Shown here piece by piece: positions 10,406 through 23,015 of a DNA stretch of 64,000 bases (the stretch's first letter is position 1; every line of letters starts with the position of its first letter). The notes beneath the pieces were generated by a model. That model did not search any database. It worked only from the letters and a program-made list of their open reading frames with translations, and was not told where the DNA came from. The position numbers and the translations under genes are program-made. Origin of the DNA: Steromphala cineraria (Eukaryota > Mollusca > Gastropoda > Trochida > Trochidae); assembly GCA_916613615.1 (NCBI GenBank), contig OU744724.1, forward strand, positions 22,926,171-22,990,170, written 5' to 3'.

Positions 10406-12780
10406 CTAGGAGGTTACAAGCAAAGAGATGACATATTGTTTATTAGTCTAGATGGAGAATGCATGGTAGTCTAGAGGAGGAATGAACTTGTAGATGTTAT
10501 GTATGTCAAGAATGACTGTGTATGAATTATGAGATGCTTCTCTTTAAGACTGCATCGTGAAATGAAGCCAATCATTGGAGCTACTCATGTTGAATGCATT
10601 ACTACGACAAAAGCTGTCGTAACTGATAACTTTTATTATGAATTATTTGTAATTATGCTCCTCTTCTATCAATCAAGTATTTATTTCTTTTGTTAATGAA
10701 TTAACATAATACAGCACATTTGTTTTCTCGCAATGCTAAAGTTTCAAAATGGCGGTCGAAACGCGATCGAGTGGTGCCTTTAAATCTACAAAGCTTGAAC
10801 TTAACATGCTGCTAGGTCATACTATGTGAGTCCCTACATACAGAGCCAAATGGAAAAAGGATTTTTATTATTAAAAGATATCATGTTGTTATTGCACCAA
10901 AATGTTTATACTTCATATCTACTCTGATATATTGTTTCTCTAGTTATTTTCAGAAGCATGAGGTGATATTGTTAACTTTTTAAAAAATAATTCAATCACG
11001 GGGACATCATGTATTATGTTTCAGTAGTAATTGTCATTAAAACAATAAAAATGTTAATATCTTGTGTGTGTTATTTGCATAACTAATACCTGATAGTTTA
11101 TATAATTTGAATTGCATATACCAGTAATCAACTTATCTCTAAGAAACAGTCTTAAGTCTGTGCTTAAGAGTTACACTCAGATGGTAATTGCTCTCTGTCA
11201 AGAAAATAGACAGTAATGGTACCTGGTGTCTCATTAAAGCAACAGACAAATTCCTCTAATGTACCTTATTGTCAAACTATCATTATGTAATACAACATGT
11301 CTGTTATTTGCGTGTCTGGCAACAAATGCATTATGGATTATACATACGGATAGCACATTCGCTTTGTTGGTGTGTTTTACATTAATATGGTAGCAGTGAC
11401 AGAAAAATGTTACTATAATTGTCACAAACATTTTTAAATGACACAAATGCTGAAAGGGTCCACTTAAAGAGATTATTCATCAGCAATTTGTAAGATAAAA
11501 CGTTTCTCTATTCATAAGAATGTGTTTTACATTAGAATATTGCAGAAGCTGTAAAACCTAATTGTTTTTCCCCAATTTCTCATATGGTTCAGGGATCCAC
11601 TTTGTCTTATGGGTGGATTCTTCACAAGCAACGTTTTTGCAAATATGTCATGTTTATCAATTAACTCTGTTTTCACTTTTCAATTTGAAAAATTTCGATT
11701 TCTTTTTTAAAGACCCACATTTGCTAATGTATTCTAAATTCAAGCTTGAACATGTTTAAATGATGCAATTTGCAAATTATTATCATACAAAAGTATATTG
11801 GCTTAATTTCTGTAAGATATACAGAGAGGTAAGTAAGTAAATAAACCTTTAATTAAAACTTCAACTTAACTAAATGAGTCCATGGTGAAATAAATCATAT
11901 CAACAGAATTCTGATTCCGGTATTAGACTTTTCAAGACATCGTCAATGGTGACATCAATCATGTAATCATGTAACTCGGTCACGTTAAACATGGTCGAAA
12001 GTCTTATTGTGTAGCGCCAGTTTCAAACAGGAATACTCAAATGGAAACATAAATATTTTGATGTAATCTATCAATTTCACATCAAGCTGGATTTACATTC
12101 TTCTTAATTCAAAATCATGTCTTTTGTGCCAAAGTCAGGCAGATGAAATGACACGTTTGCACTACCACGCTTTTGCACGTGCTGCAGCTCACGTCGGCGA
12201 AATCACCCAATGGTGAAAGAAGACTTTTAACTCCAACCTAACAACAACGCACGTGCTGCATGCTTTTCGCGTGCTGCCCGGAAGCCCTCGGCTGCACTAC
12301 AGCAGAAAGTCGAGTCCCACATTCCGATGTCACATGGTTTTCTAAACCAGCCAATGAAATTAACATAGGGTTTATTACATATGTGCAACATATCCTAATT
12401 TATATCACGACTGAAAATCACATATGGATACTAGATGTGGTTAAACATTAAATCTCAATACTGGAAGACAAGTACAAGAAAATCGAGTGCGGGTGAACTT
12501 ATGATGAGAAATCCAGATTTGTTTTTGATTCTATTGGTTTCTCAATTTTAATGGGAATGATATCGATGTAATTACAATCGACTCACCAGTACATCAAACT
12601 TCTCCTTTGTATAAACTTATGTATGCCTCATTCCCCAATCTATGTATATAAAACATCCTACAAATAAAGTCCATTATCATTTGCTTGATAGTCGTGCTTA
12701 ACGGACGCATTCCTTCAACAGAAGTTGACAATCCACAAAACTCTTCCTTTTTCATCTAGACTACTTCTAAATGCCTCTCA
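10405..12780. other. Intergenic, unit A, no gene seen
   Basis: Aligns with unit B apart from a short non-matching block at ~10545-10785 (replaced in B by ~30175-31432). It contains AATAAA near 11,043. The open frames here are short and not preserved between units. Confidence 0.55.
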
Positions 12781-13520
12781 ATTTATTTATTTCCTTTCAA
12801 TTGATTTATTGAAACTGCATGTCCATGGTCTGCTATATTCTGAATATGTATCTATCTGAACATTGATTTATCAATGAATGGTAAGAATTTTATTGTTTCG
12901 TCTATCACTGGATTCCTGACCAAATGCAGAAACTGTAGATAACAATGATATATTACCCATAAATATTCCAATACTTTCATAACTTTGTAAACTTATCTTC
13001 AGAAATGAATTAATCATTCTCTATTGATGATAAATTTATTTGTTGTATGTAGTAGATACATATATCCTAATGTTAAGATTGACATGTAACATGGAGAATT
13101 CTTATTTTATATTTCAAGTTTTGTGTGGTGTAGAAATCGATCTAAATTGTAATAAAGGGAAAATTTGAGAACGTTATTTAAGAACTTTTTAAATACTTCC
13201 TCTATGTTTCATCTGATTCAATATAAGTTTGAATCAGGATCAATTGAAGCAATTTATCATTTGGTCAAGATTGATCTGTTATATTTGTAATTGCCCAATT
13301 GAAATATTGTTCTTATTTGGGTCAGATGTGTGATCATTGAAATAAAGGGTCTGAACTAAATGCTACATGACTTAAAATGCCATTAAGATAAGTCCTAAAT
13401 ATGTTGTATTCTAGATGCCAAAAATTTGATATTCGTTTCACTCTTTTATCACATATATTTATGTTGAGATGAAAACACATTAACCTACATTCTTATAAAT
13501 GAACATGAACAAATCTTGTT
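12780..13520. repeat. Dispersed repeat R, copy 2 (A)
   Basis: Shares 'ggattcctgaccaaatgcag', 'ctgtagataacaatgata' and 'ataaatattccaatactttc' with the other copies, and further downstream a 'tttcactcttttatcacata' part. It lacks the 'ccctctctagg' portion. Confidence 0.72.
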
Positions 13521-13528
13521 AAGATTAA

Positions 13529-13649
13529 AGGAGGTCTCCAACTTCTAATTCTAAACTTCTGGTGTTTTATTAGCGAGGCCCCTAGAGGGTCGGAGAGGGC
13601 CTCGCTAATAAAGCACTGGAAGTTAAAAATTAGAAGTTGGAGACCCCCT
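13529..13649. mobile_element. 121-bp TTAA-flanked foldback, unit A only
   Basis: AGGAGGTCTCC at the left pairs with GGAGACCCCCT at the right. The arms extend about 55 bp around a central 'ctagagggtcggaga'. TTAA stands on both sides (13525-13528, 13650-13653). Unit B has one TTAA at the same place (~35460). Confidence 0.92.
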
Positions 13650-14446
13650 TTAAATCAATTCTAAATCGATTATTTTCATTAATGATTTTAAGAACTTAAA
13701 TAACTTGTCCTTCTGTAAATGAATTGGCAATACAAATTAAGTCACAATGAACTCTGGTGTATTTTGTTGCTGTGTTTGATTTGGAAATACACCAGTACCC
13801 ATAATTTGGTTTCGTGAAACTTTTTCAACAAGTTTCGTTTCAACAAGTCTTGTTCAACAAGTTATACTAAGTATAAACCGATAACACCGAACCAATTAGT
13901 GCGAGTCCAAAACAATGACGTATTATCATTTAAGCTCTATTTTAAGATGAAATCTTTGTGGACAGTTAGCAAAAGATGGAAAGTGAAATCTTTCAAGTAA
14001 ATATAGACAGTAATTGTACCAACAGTGTGCTATCACAACACAAGACAGATCCCTTTGATGTACTCTATTATCGAGTACTCTTTTAATGTAATACAATTTG
14101 CTTGTCTGGGAACAATTGCATTTTGGGTATTAACTGAGAAAGAAACCACTTGTCACTGGATAAACATAATAACATATAGTAGAGTGGCGGTAGAAGAAAT
14201 AACTGATATATTCTTATATTCTTAAACTACCCGCTTACTGAATTATACCCAACAACATGTTATTCAAATTTGTCTAATGATGTGTGACATAACATGGCTC
14301 CTAAGATACGACTAAACATTTTGTCTCCATGTCTTCCCTATTTTAGTTTATTAATGTCTTTCCAACATTTTGTATTTGCAGACTAATAGAACAGAGGCTA
14401 ACTCAGGTATGACTGAGCTGCCTCGGTGGGGAGAGAATGTAGTTAA

Positions 14447-14803
14447 GGGGCAGTAGCACGTTTTTTAATAATTTTAGATTTAAAAGTTTTCACTGATAAT
14501 TGGAAGTTAATGTTAAATGTATTATTTTGACAGTGTCAAAAATCTCATTACACAAGTCAATCATCCATAATCCGAGAACAAATTATAAAGAATCACATAA
14601 AATCAATTGGCAGCCATTTTTGTGTAAACACCTTTAATTCATTTTGTGTAAGCAAAAGGAATCGCATGGCTGAGCTTTAAGTTATATATTTGCTTTATTA
14701 CTGCTTCGTTTAGTTGAAATACATTATTCTTTCAATTGGAACCATTTCTTTTCATTTTCTTGATTCACCTTTTATTCCCCCCTCAAAACGTGCTACTACC
14801 CCT
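14447..14803. mobile_element. TTAA-flanked MITE, copy 2 (unit A)
   Basis: A 357-bp element with ends GGGGCAGTAGCACG and CGTGCTACTACCCCT between TTAA 14443-14446 and TTAA 14804-14807. The interior is shared with the other family members, including 'gacagtgtcaaaaatctcat'. Confidence 0.9.
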
Positions 14804-14809
14804 TTAAAA

Positions 14810-15870
14810 TGATGATTTGCTTCTTCTCTAATATACTAATTCTCTTTCATTTTCTTATTACTTTAATGTCCTTGTTTTATCCTTCGATGCCATTTAAAAA
14901 GCTTGTGGAATCACGAATCAAATCAATGATATTAAAATCGTCTTGTCAAAATGTATTCGCAAGGGCAGATTTCTGTGGGATCTATTCGTAAATTCGATTT
15001 CTAAACTCTATTAACACATCTGCCATGACACAGCTTTTGATTTCTTATGAGATTTAAAATAACATGCCGACACCATGATCATAAACAATTTAAACAACTT
15101 TTTTTCAACTGTCCATTCAGTTGCGTAAACGATATAACATCACTCAGGACGATTTGTATTGACATTTTGTTAAACACATTCTCAACCATTTAAATGGTGA
15201 CAAACAAGGCCGAAGATTTTAGAGAATTTCACCAAATATGTATCCCCGAAGGCCAAGCTTGAGCCAAACAATTTCGTTTATTTCTAATCAGAGGATACAT
15301 TTCTCAAACAAACATCGAAGGTGTAAGTAGTTGTTTAAGCCAAGTATTAGTTGTATGCTAAAAAAATAAATCTAATATTGTTACATCAAAATTGATATTT
15401 CATCTTCACATTACTTCCTCCAGTAAAAATTGAAAAATGTTGAAGATGATACTAAATATTTCAGTACAATGAATTGTAACATTTTTTCAGCGAATTGATC
15501 AACAGTTTTTGACCGTATTTATTTATATATTTTGTTCAATATTGCTTAATGGTTTGTGTAAAACAAACACTAATGCTGTGGAATATATGGATGACAACTT
15601 CTTTGTTCATTGTATGCGACGTTTCGACACAGATTCTTGTGTCGTTCTCAAGCAGAGGAAGAGTAAAGAAGTAGGGGCATATATAGTCATAGTCAGCATT
15701 ATTGTCATTCCAACTTCTAAAATGCCTCTCAAAGAAGTTAAAACAAACACGTTTGCCTCTTTTTCAGATCAGAGAACAAAGAAATAAGCATGTATGGAAA
15801 TAAAGTTTCTCAGTGACAGTTGTATATTTTATACAAAATTGTTATACCAATCTGTGTCTTTGTAAGAGGA
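14810..15870. other. Intergenic, unit A, no gene seen
   Basis: A 92-codon frame (15509-15787) is interrupted in unit B by a ~190-bp deletion and frame loss. No family was recognised and no repeat other than the shared duplication. Confidence 0.5.
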
Positions 15871-15880
15871 TTATGAAGTT

Positions 15881-16284
15881 CAAGTTCAAGTTCTTTATTT
15901 CATAGGCCAAAGGCCAAAACAAATAAAGCATTACAATACACAGCATTTGTGGGTGGATGGTGGGATACACAAGTTTGTTTTCAGATACATCAATTTTTAC
16001 ATATTACAGAAGCCTAAGTATACACTATGACAATAGAATTAAGAAGTTACATTTTGTTTATAAACATTCATGATGTGATAAACACATTTTGATAAATTCA
16101 AAATAATGTCTCGGCATGAATTATTCATCAATTGGGTATATTTTATCATACAACGAGGTGAATAATACTATTTTGGCAAATAGCGTTTGCGATACAAGGC
16201 ATAGAGTGGGCATACTAATAACACATGATATTCATCTTCAATATCGTTTCCACAGCTACAACATAATCGTCTGTCATAGGGAAG
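15881..16284 (-). mobile_element. 5'-truncated LINE 3' end inserted in unit A
   Basis: On the minus strand it encodes the end of a jockey/CR1-type ORF2, with a C-x-C...EDEYHVLLVCPLY pattern and then KRYLPK. It finishes in a 'gaacttgaacttgaac' tail. Flanking direct repeats TTATGAAGTT lie at 15871-15880 and 16285-16294. Unit B (~37470) has the site once without the insert. The plus-strand open frame running 16116-16454 is an antisense artefact spanning the border. Confidence 0.85.
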
Positions 16285-16479
16285 TTATGAAGTTAGGAGG
16301 ATCTCTTGTTAATGAACTGAAACGAGACAATGTTGATGATGTTGTATTTCCCCTAGAGAGCTGTGTATCAACATTAAAGAAAAAGAGCTTCAGAGCCCAA
16401 TATTCTGTAGACGTTCCGTCTATTTTTCACATCTTTGATATTTGTGTTCCCTAGATTGGAAGTTAATGGACCCTTTTCA

Positions 16480-17480
16480 TTTGCAAAGTTGCATTTGATT
16501 GCAAATGTTGAGATAATATTGATGAAGTACTTGTGCAAGAACATGCAATTGAAATTCGGATATATCAGATGGAATTTGCCATGAAATTTTGTGCTTGGAA
16601 ACAAATCCAATGTCTCTAATTCAAACAGTTCATGCTGAAACTTCTAAAACTGCTTTTCTATAGAGACTCGAGTGTAATTGCCTTTTAGATCCATCGCAGA
16701 CATGGAAACCCTCTCTAGGTGCCGATATATTATTCAGGAAGATTGAACATTTATCAAAAAGTGGTAAGAACATATCCACTCATCTATCACTTGATTCCTG
16801 ACGAAATGCAGAGAGGCTGTAGATAACAATAATACATGAAATAAAACCATATCAATTGCAATACTTTCAATACTTTAGAACGATCTCTTGAGAAATGGAT
16901 TAATCATTTTCGACAGGCGATTTCCTATTTCATTGATGTTGAAAACATTGAAACTTTTTATCGGCATATAACACGAAAATGTGGTTGATATATGAGAATC
17001 TTTAAATGGTATTTTTGTGGTGTTTAAAGTATATTGCAAAAGAATAACCTTTTAACAAAAATCTAGCAAATATTCTATGAAATATGCAATTAACTTATTC
17101 ATTGGTGTATAATCAACAATACAAATGTTCATCGTGTCAATTGCCTGAAAACAACTATTTTTATCATCAATATTGGCCTGTGATTTTCGTGATTGCTCTA
17201 AATAAAAAAAATTATCTTTACATGTCTATCACTGAAAGCAACGGTTTCTATCCTTAAGTGCAATTGGTGTCGATTGAAAAATTCACATTTCTTCATAAAA
17301 TCTTAAATGCCGCTAAAGTTATATCCTTTTGCATCTTATATCATATGTTTGTCTATAAGGATAAAAAGGTGTATGTGACCATTTTAAAAAGGTCATATAT
17401 GTATACTGTGTATTGAATTACAGGAATTATGTCACGTATCTTCTTAAATTATTAAGAACAGAAAATAGCCTGTTCTGTGA
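16480..17480. repeat. Dispersed repeat R, copy 3 (A)
   Basis: Carries all anchors: 'gatggaatttgccatgaaat', 'ccctctctaggtgcc', 'cttgattcctgacgaaatg', 'gctgtagataacaat', and downstream 'atatcatatgtttgtctata'. One of the most complete copies. Confidence 0.78.
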
Positions 17481-18160
17481 AGATCTAAAGGGTTAGGTTA
17501 AAAACAATGCTTTGAAATAGTAAATATATTGTTTATTTTGAAACATTCTATTTTAGTTGGAAATGTCATCATTAAGTTTCTTTCTAAATAATTCAAGTTT
17601 CTTAAACAAAATACGTTGTTCATGTTTTCTGTAGAGATACCGAATTCTTTAATTTAAAAATATGAAACCCATGGATATAAAAATTAAATCATTTCTTTAA
17701 TTCTAAATCTGCTGAACAGTTATATACAAATATAAATATGCCATGTCACAGGAGATGCACATTAACCCAAGTAAACAATAGTTACAATTACTTGCTTTAC
17801 AAATTAATTGAATGGTTTAGGTCTTGTAATGACTTTCTCAACGTCGAATCATATCATTTCTTATGTCAAACATTGTTCCTTACAAAATAAATATTTACAG
17901 TACATTCTCAATGTTTTGGACATCAGGCCACAACCTCTTCATATGATAAATTTATCACTTTGTTTCCCCACTAGTTTACAACAAGAATGTAAAAAAAATA
18001 TGACAAGCTTGACTCTCCCTCTGTAAAACCATGTATTTACTCAAGAAAGAGAAATAACAAATGTTCTTTCGAACCTAGCCAAGGTGGGGTATCACTACGA
18101 ACCAGATTGAAAGAAGAGGGTTTGACATAAAATATATATCATGGCGCTGGAACATATTCA

Positions 18161-19010
18161 AAACTAAAAATCACACACTGACCGCTTCATTTTGTTAAAA
18201 TATATATCTTTTGAGCAAGTTTTGTACTTTTGAGTTTTTATTCCAGTTCTTTTCAAGATCAATGGTGTTTGAGTGAAATATATATCATGATCTGCCTCAA
18301 AAGTCCATGTTCATCAACTTGGAGTTAGATAGAAAACAAATTTGTTATCTATATTTTTAGTAACTCAGAAAGCAACAAATAAGTTGGGTATCATGCTAAA
18401 ACATCACGTATTGCCGAGACACTCACTCCTAATCCAAAATCTCTAGAGTATTGACTGAAACGTTTTCCCTATTATTTGGTAGAGTGTTATAAAACTCTTT
18501 AACATTAGTTAGTTTAGGAACGTGAAAGTTTGCGAAAGAACGAAATGCTAATTTTCATCTCGGAGAAGCTCAGAGGTCCCCTAACAATTCACAAGCTTTA
18601 CACTTTAAAACTCTTTTACGTTTATTCTTTACATCTTTGGTTTATGAAGAACATAAAAGATGTGGTTTCAGGTTCATAAACCTTCACTTATTAAATCAGG
18701 TGTTCCCCTATCCTTAATATGAATACATGTGACCTACAAGTTTGTAGGTAGTTTACTTAGAAGCCATTTAGGAGATCTTTCTGGATCAAAGAAGTTGCTA
18801 TAAACTATAAGACCAGAGAGAGTTGGACCTCGAAATGAAAAACCTTATCGGACTCAAAAAAGCTTTCAACTTGATCAAATCGAGTCTTGACATTGAAGTC
18901 TGAAAATTTGCTTCTAATATGGTTAGTCCGAATCAAACCAAATAAACATACGATAATAAGTCAGGCTGGAAAATGCTTTTCGAATGTTAAACTGAGGTCC
19001 TGGATCTAAA
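18161..19010. repeat. Local tandem duplication in unit A, first copy (850 bp, repeat S)
   Basis: Begins 'aaactaaaaatcacacactg', as does 19011. Contains 'ctcggagaagctcagaggtc'. Unit B has this segment once (39393-40300). Confidence 0.9.
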
Positions 19011-19555
19011 AAACTAAAAATCACACACTGACCGCTTCATTTTGTTAAAATATATATCTTTTGAGCAAGTTTTGTACTTTTGAGTTTTTATTCCAGTTAT
19101 TTTCAAAGATCAATGGTTTTCGAGTGAAATATATATCATGATCTGCCTCAAAAGTACATTTTCGTCAACTTGGAGTTAGATAGAAAACATTTTTGTTATG
19201 TATGTTTTTAGTAACTTAGAAAGCAACAAATAAGTTGGTTATCATGCTAAGTCATCACGTATTGCCGAGACACTCACTCCTAATTGTTTTCTAACATAAA
19301 AATATTCATTCACTGCAAATAACATAAGTGGTTCAAAACCGCTGTCAAAATCTCTAGAGTATTGACTGAAACGTTTTCACTATTATTTGCTAGAGCAATA
19401 TAAAATTCTTTAACATTGGTTTGAGGTTTAGGAACGTGAAAGTTTCAAATATAAAGTTTGCTCTATTCAAGGTCTACGAAATGCTAATTTCCATCTCGGA
19501 GAAGCTCAGAGATCACCTAACAATTCACACGCCTAATACTTTTAAACTCTAATAA
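19011..19555. repeat. Local tandem duplication in unit A, second truncated copy
   Basis: Matches 18161 onward for about 545 bp, except that it retains ~60 bp ('ttgttttctaacataaaa' to 'ggttcaaaaccgctg') missing from the first copy. It then joins directly to sequence equivalent to unit B 40748. Unit B 40305-40748 has no counterpart here. Confidence 0.88.
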
Positions 19556-21459
19556 TTACATACTGCTAAATGGATTATATTACTCACATCTTTTTAGAAT
19601 TATAAATTCTTTAAAACACACTCGTGCACTTCAATTGTTCACGCAAGAGAGAACCCTTAACAATTGTAAGCACCAGACATTAACTAATACTACTAATCTA
19701 AAGAACATTCTCGTTTATGTGCTTTATTGATAAGTGCCTGGTTTATGTTATGCATTTCATTTTACAAATAATATCTCACGACATATTGAAAGCAGCTATC
19801 TAGAGTGATGCTGTTTCTGTGTTGACCTTTGATATCATAACCAAAGCAGGGGTCAAAAATAAAGGTCACATGGTGGCAAATAGAACAGGTTAGAAACGAT
19901 GCAGTTTTGTATTGGGTCACTTTCTTGCTTTGAATGTGCTATCCCTGATAGTTAATAACTTGATTAAGGCATTTTCCTTGAAAAAAAAATATCAAATTTT
20001 CCCCCAAAAATAATTGAAAGTTTAAAAATCAGTAGTCCCATGTCAGACATGCATATGGGTATGAACAAAACATCAAACAGGTATTTTCCTTTTGAGCTAC
20101 AGACATATAGAGTAGGTCCAAATAATAGATACCGTGTGTTATTGTGTGTTAGTGTACATCAGAGAAACTTTGCAAATTTGAATGAAAAAACAAATCCAAA
20201 TACAATCAGTTGATTCAACAAAGAAAACAGGAAATTTGTGAGGCGGTGTGAGAATTTATGAATATTCTGCGACTGATGGTTATACTAAAGATTAAAACGA
20301 ATTGTTGAACTTGATTGAATGTATCTGTAACTAATGATTGCGATTATTTGTAAACAAGCAAGTCTCATTTGTGGTTTTGAAATTGCTTACCATTTCTAAT
20401 CTGTGATTTGTCTGGTCTTAATGACGTAAATGACATCTATCTCCTTAATGTGGCAATACCAAAGTTAGAGATTACAATGAATTGATCGAGACAATTAGAA
20501 ATAGAACCGCATTTCAAGAATTTATCTTTATACATTGTATTTCATTTTGTATAAGTTCAAAAGTTGAATTTTGACTTGATGCTTACCTGCTTAGCAGTTC
20601 GAATTTGGCATTGGTGATTGATAAGGAAAACTTTGTTTACGAAAATACTAAAATAGAGCCACTGGCTCTGTAGCTCATCAGGCTTTTTATTTGATTTTGA
20701 TTTTGGTATGGCCTGCGGTTCCCCCCCTTAGTAGGGGCTACAGGGTCACACAATCTACAGTTACTTATCCTCACTAGTCAAGGAGTCCGTACACAAAGTA
20801 ACAGCTTTCTATGCCGGACTCCGGACGCCATGTTTGTTTATTTCGCATATTCTTTTTAATTGACTGTATACAAAAATATTTTCAGATAGGTAAAATTCTA
20901 ATGTAAAACGCCGCGTAAACCAAGTTCAATATATTAAAACGCTTCTTTTTGGTTAAATGATCGTCTTAACGGTTTCGCTTTTTACGAAATAGACGCCTGC
21001 CTTGAATAGAAGCCTGCCTCAAATGATGTAGACCTGCCTATGATGTAGACCTTTTGAAAATAATAGACGCCCGAGGTGTAATTAAGGAAATACGGTACTT
21101 TTATTTTAGATAAAAAAACATGTCTTTTATAATGCAACGCCTAATAAGGAGTAATAATCCGTTTTTTGATTTAAATGCAAAGTATTCTGATTAAGACAAA
21201 TTGTTTCTTTAATAATTTAATTCTTTTGAGTTATACAAGCACCTTCTTAAGACTAAGATGTTTGTTTATTTCGCATATCCTATTAAATTAAATGTATACA
21301 AAAATACTTTAGATAGGTAAAATGTTAAGGTAAAAATCAGCTTAATTTATCATGACTTGCAGAATGATTTAACCACTTTGTTCGACATTCGTTATTTAAC
21401 TAATGATATCACCTTCATTTACACATCTAATCAAAATAATTAACGTAAATTATTTCTGG
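19556..21459. other. Intergenic, unit A, no gene seen
   Basis: Apart from the pearl-like fragment it contains a ~90-bp segment ('tgtttgtttatttcgcatat') at 20830 repeated at 21259. In unit B only the second of these is present. No exon seen. Confidence 0.5.
20655..20835 (-). mobile_element. Pearl-like element fragment (unit A, minus orientation)
   Basis: Starts with the reverse complement of the right end (GAGCC hairpin, AGCTCATC) and includes the 'ctcactagtcaaggagtc' core, then jumps to 'ggactccggacgcc'. Most of the core is deleted relative to unit B. Confidence 0.75.
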
Positions 21460-22420
21460 TTGTTTTGGTATTCATTGAACTACTTGTGCAAGATCTAGCA
21501 ATTGAAGTTGAAAATGTCAGGTGGAATTTGCCTTAAAAGTTATTGTCTCTGATTCAAACTTATAAAATCTTTTTTTCTTTTCCGGACATAAAAACCCTCT
21601 CTAAATGCCAATAGAGTTATGATTCAAGATTGAACATTTAAAAAAAAAATGTGATCCAATCATACCCACTCATCTATCATTTGATTCCTGACCAAATGCA
21701 TATAGCCTGTAGATTACAATCATACATTAACCATAAATATTGCAATATTTTCATTTCTTTAGAGAATTCTTTTGAGAAATGAGATTTTGATTTTATATTG
21801 GGGATGAACTGTTTGTGGCATGTCATAGATACATTGATATGAAATGTAATGATGCATCAGATTGACAATTTACATGAAAAAGTTGTTAACGGTTCAAAAT
21901 AGTTATACATTGTAATTTGTTTGTGGTGTTTAAAAGTAAACTGGAAAGAATATAATAGTTCTACTCATTCCACAATTCTTCTATGAGACATCATATCAAG
22001 TTTTTCCTTGTGTTTTATGAATATATCTAATTATATTTTATTAAATATGACATATTTACTTAGTCAATCTCTGCATAACGACTGTTTTCCCCAAACAAGA
22101 TTAGCCTGATTAGCAAGATTGTCCTAAATATGATGTTGTTCCTATTAGGATTACGTATCAGTCAGATGCTATCAAACAAACATTTATATCTGGTAAATTG
22201 TAAATGCAAACAAAATTAATATCCATTTCTTTTTCATACCACTCGTTTGTCTGATATACATTTAAGTTGCCTGTTTTCCACGTGTGATATCTTTCCAAGT
22301 TCACATATGTTAATTATGAATGAAATCAAAGCAGTTGTATGTTAATGATCTTCTTTAGAGGTTAAACACTGAATAGAATATAATAACCTAAACATTCATT
22401 ACTATAGGTACGATTAGGTA
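21460..22420. repeat. Dispersed repeat R, copy 4 (A)
   Basis: Anchors 'aggtggaatttgcctt', 'ccctctctaaatgcc', 'ttgattcctgaccaaatgca', 'ataaatattgcaatat' and 'ccactcgtttgtctgatata' in the family order. Confidence 0.78.
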
Positions 22421-22928
22421 AAAAAAAAGTATTGAATATATTTTGTTGTTTTTCTATTTCTGTTCGAAACATCCCCCCTATTTTGGTTCCTTTGGTAAGT
22501 TTCTGAAAATAGATATGTTTTCAAGTCTTAACTGAGTAAGAAGGTTTAAATATCTTGTATCCTCATATATAAAACAAAAGGAGAACTTCTCTAGCATTAG
22601 ATCGGCCGTAAAAGTAAACATAAAGAAAACAAACATTCTCAAATTGAGTCATGAACGTTGGATAAAGAACGCTTTAACCAATAAAAACAAAAGTAATCTC
22701 TATCGTAAAGTTACGAATGGAAACAGCTTGTTGTCATATAATTTATAACTCAAGGTAATCCTTACTTTGGTCACTTTAAGTATGCACAGCGGTAAGAGCA
22801 CACTCTAGCATGTATGTAATAAAGTGACAGTTGATAAGACATTTTTGAAACTTCAAAGAATTTTTAGTTGCTTTTCTTTTACAAACAATTGTTGTGTAAA
22901 AGTTTTTTGTTCAGATGTAGTGCATTCC
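22421..22928. other. End of unit A, possible conserved short frame but no gene called
   Basis: The stretch encoding VNIKKTNILKLSHERWIKNA is open in both units (~22610-22750 and ~43905-44049). Its differences are all amino-acid changing. Not recognised. Confidence 0.3.
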
Positions 22929-23015
22929 CTCCCCACAGAGGCAGATCAAGTCAAGAAATGTTGACACAACCCCTGTTATATTACGCCTGGTTTGTGGGAT
23001 AGAATGCGCGATGCC
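22929..23015. mobile_element. Left half of the same foldback element, cut at the A/B junction
   Basis: It matches 44248-44332 ('ccccacagaggcagatcaag' onward), then switches abruptly to minisatellite sequence at 23016. The right arm is absent. Confidence 0.88.

Larger units (their letters stand above)
1396..23015 (+). repeat. Tandem segmental duplication, unit A (~21.6 kb)
   Basis: From 'ttcacattgtgggg' at 1396 to about 23015 the sequence is repeated, in the same order and orientation, in 23016-44332. Anchors include the seven exons, two TTAA elements (4715 and 14447, matching 26028 and 36252) and the dispersed repeats. The copies look about 90-95% alike by eye apart from indels. Confidence 0.93.

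Noticed and set aside
16116..16454. 112-codon open frame on the plus strand
   Set aside because: It runs antisense through the inserted LINE end and then into host DNA; unit B lacks the first half.
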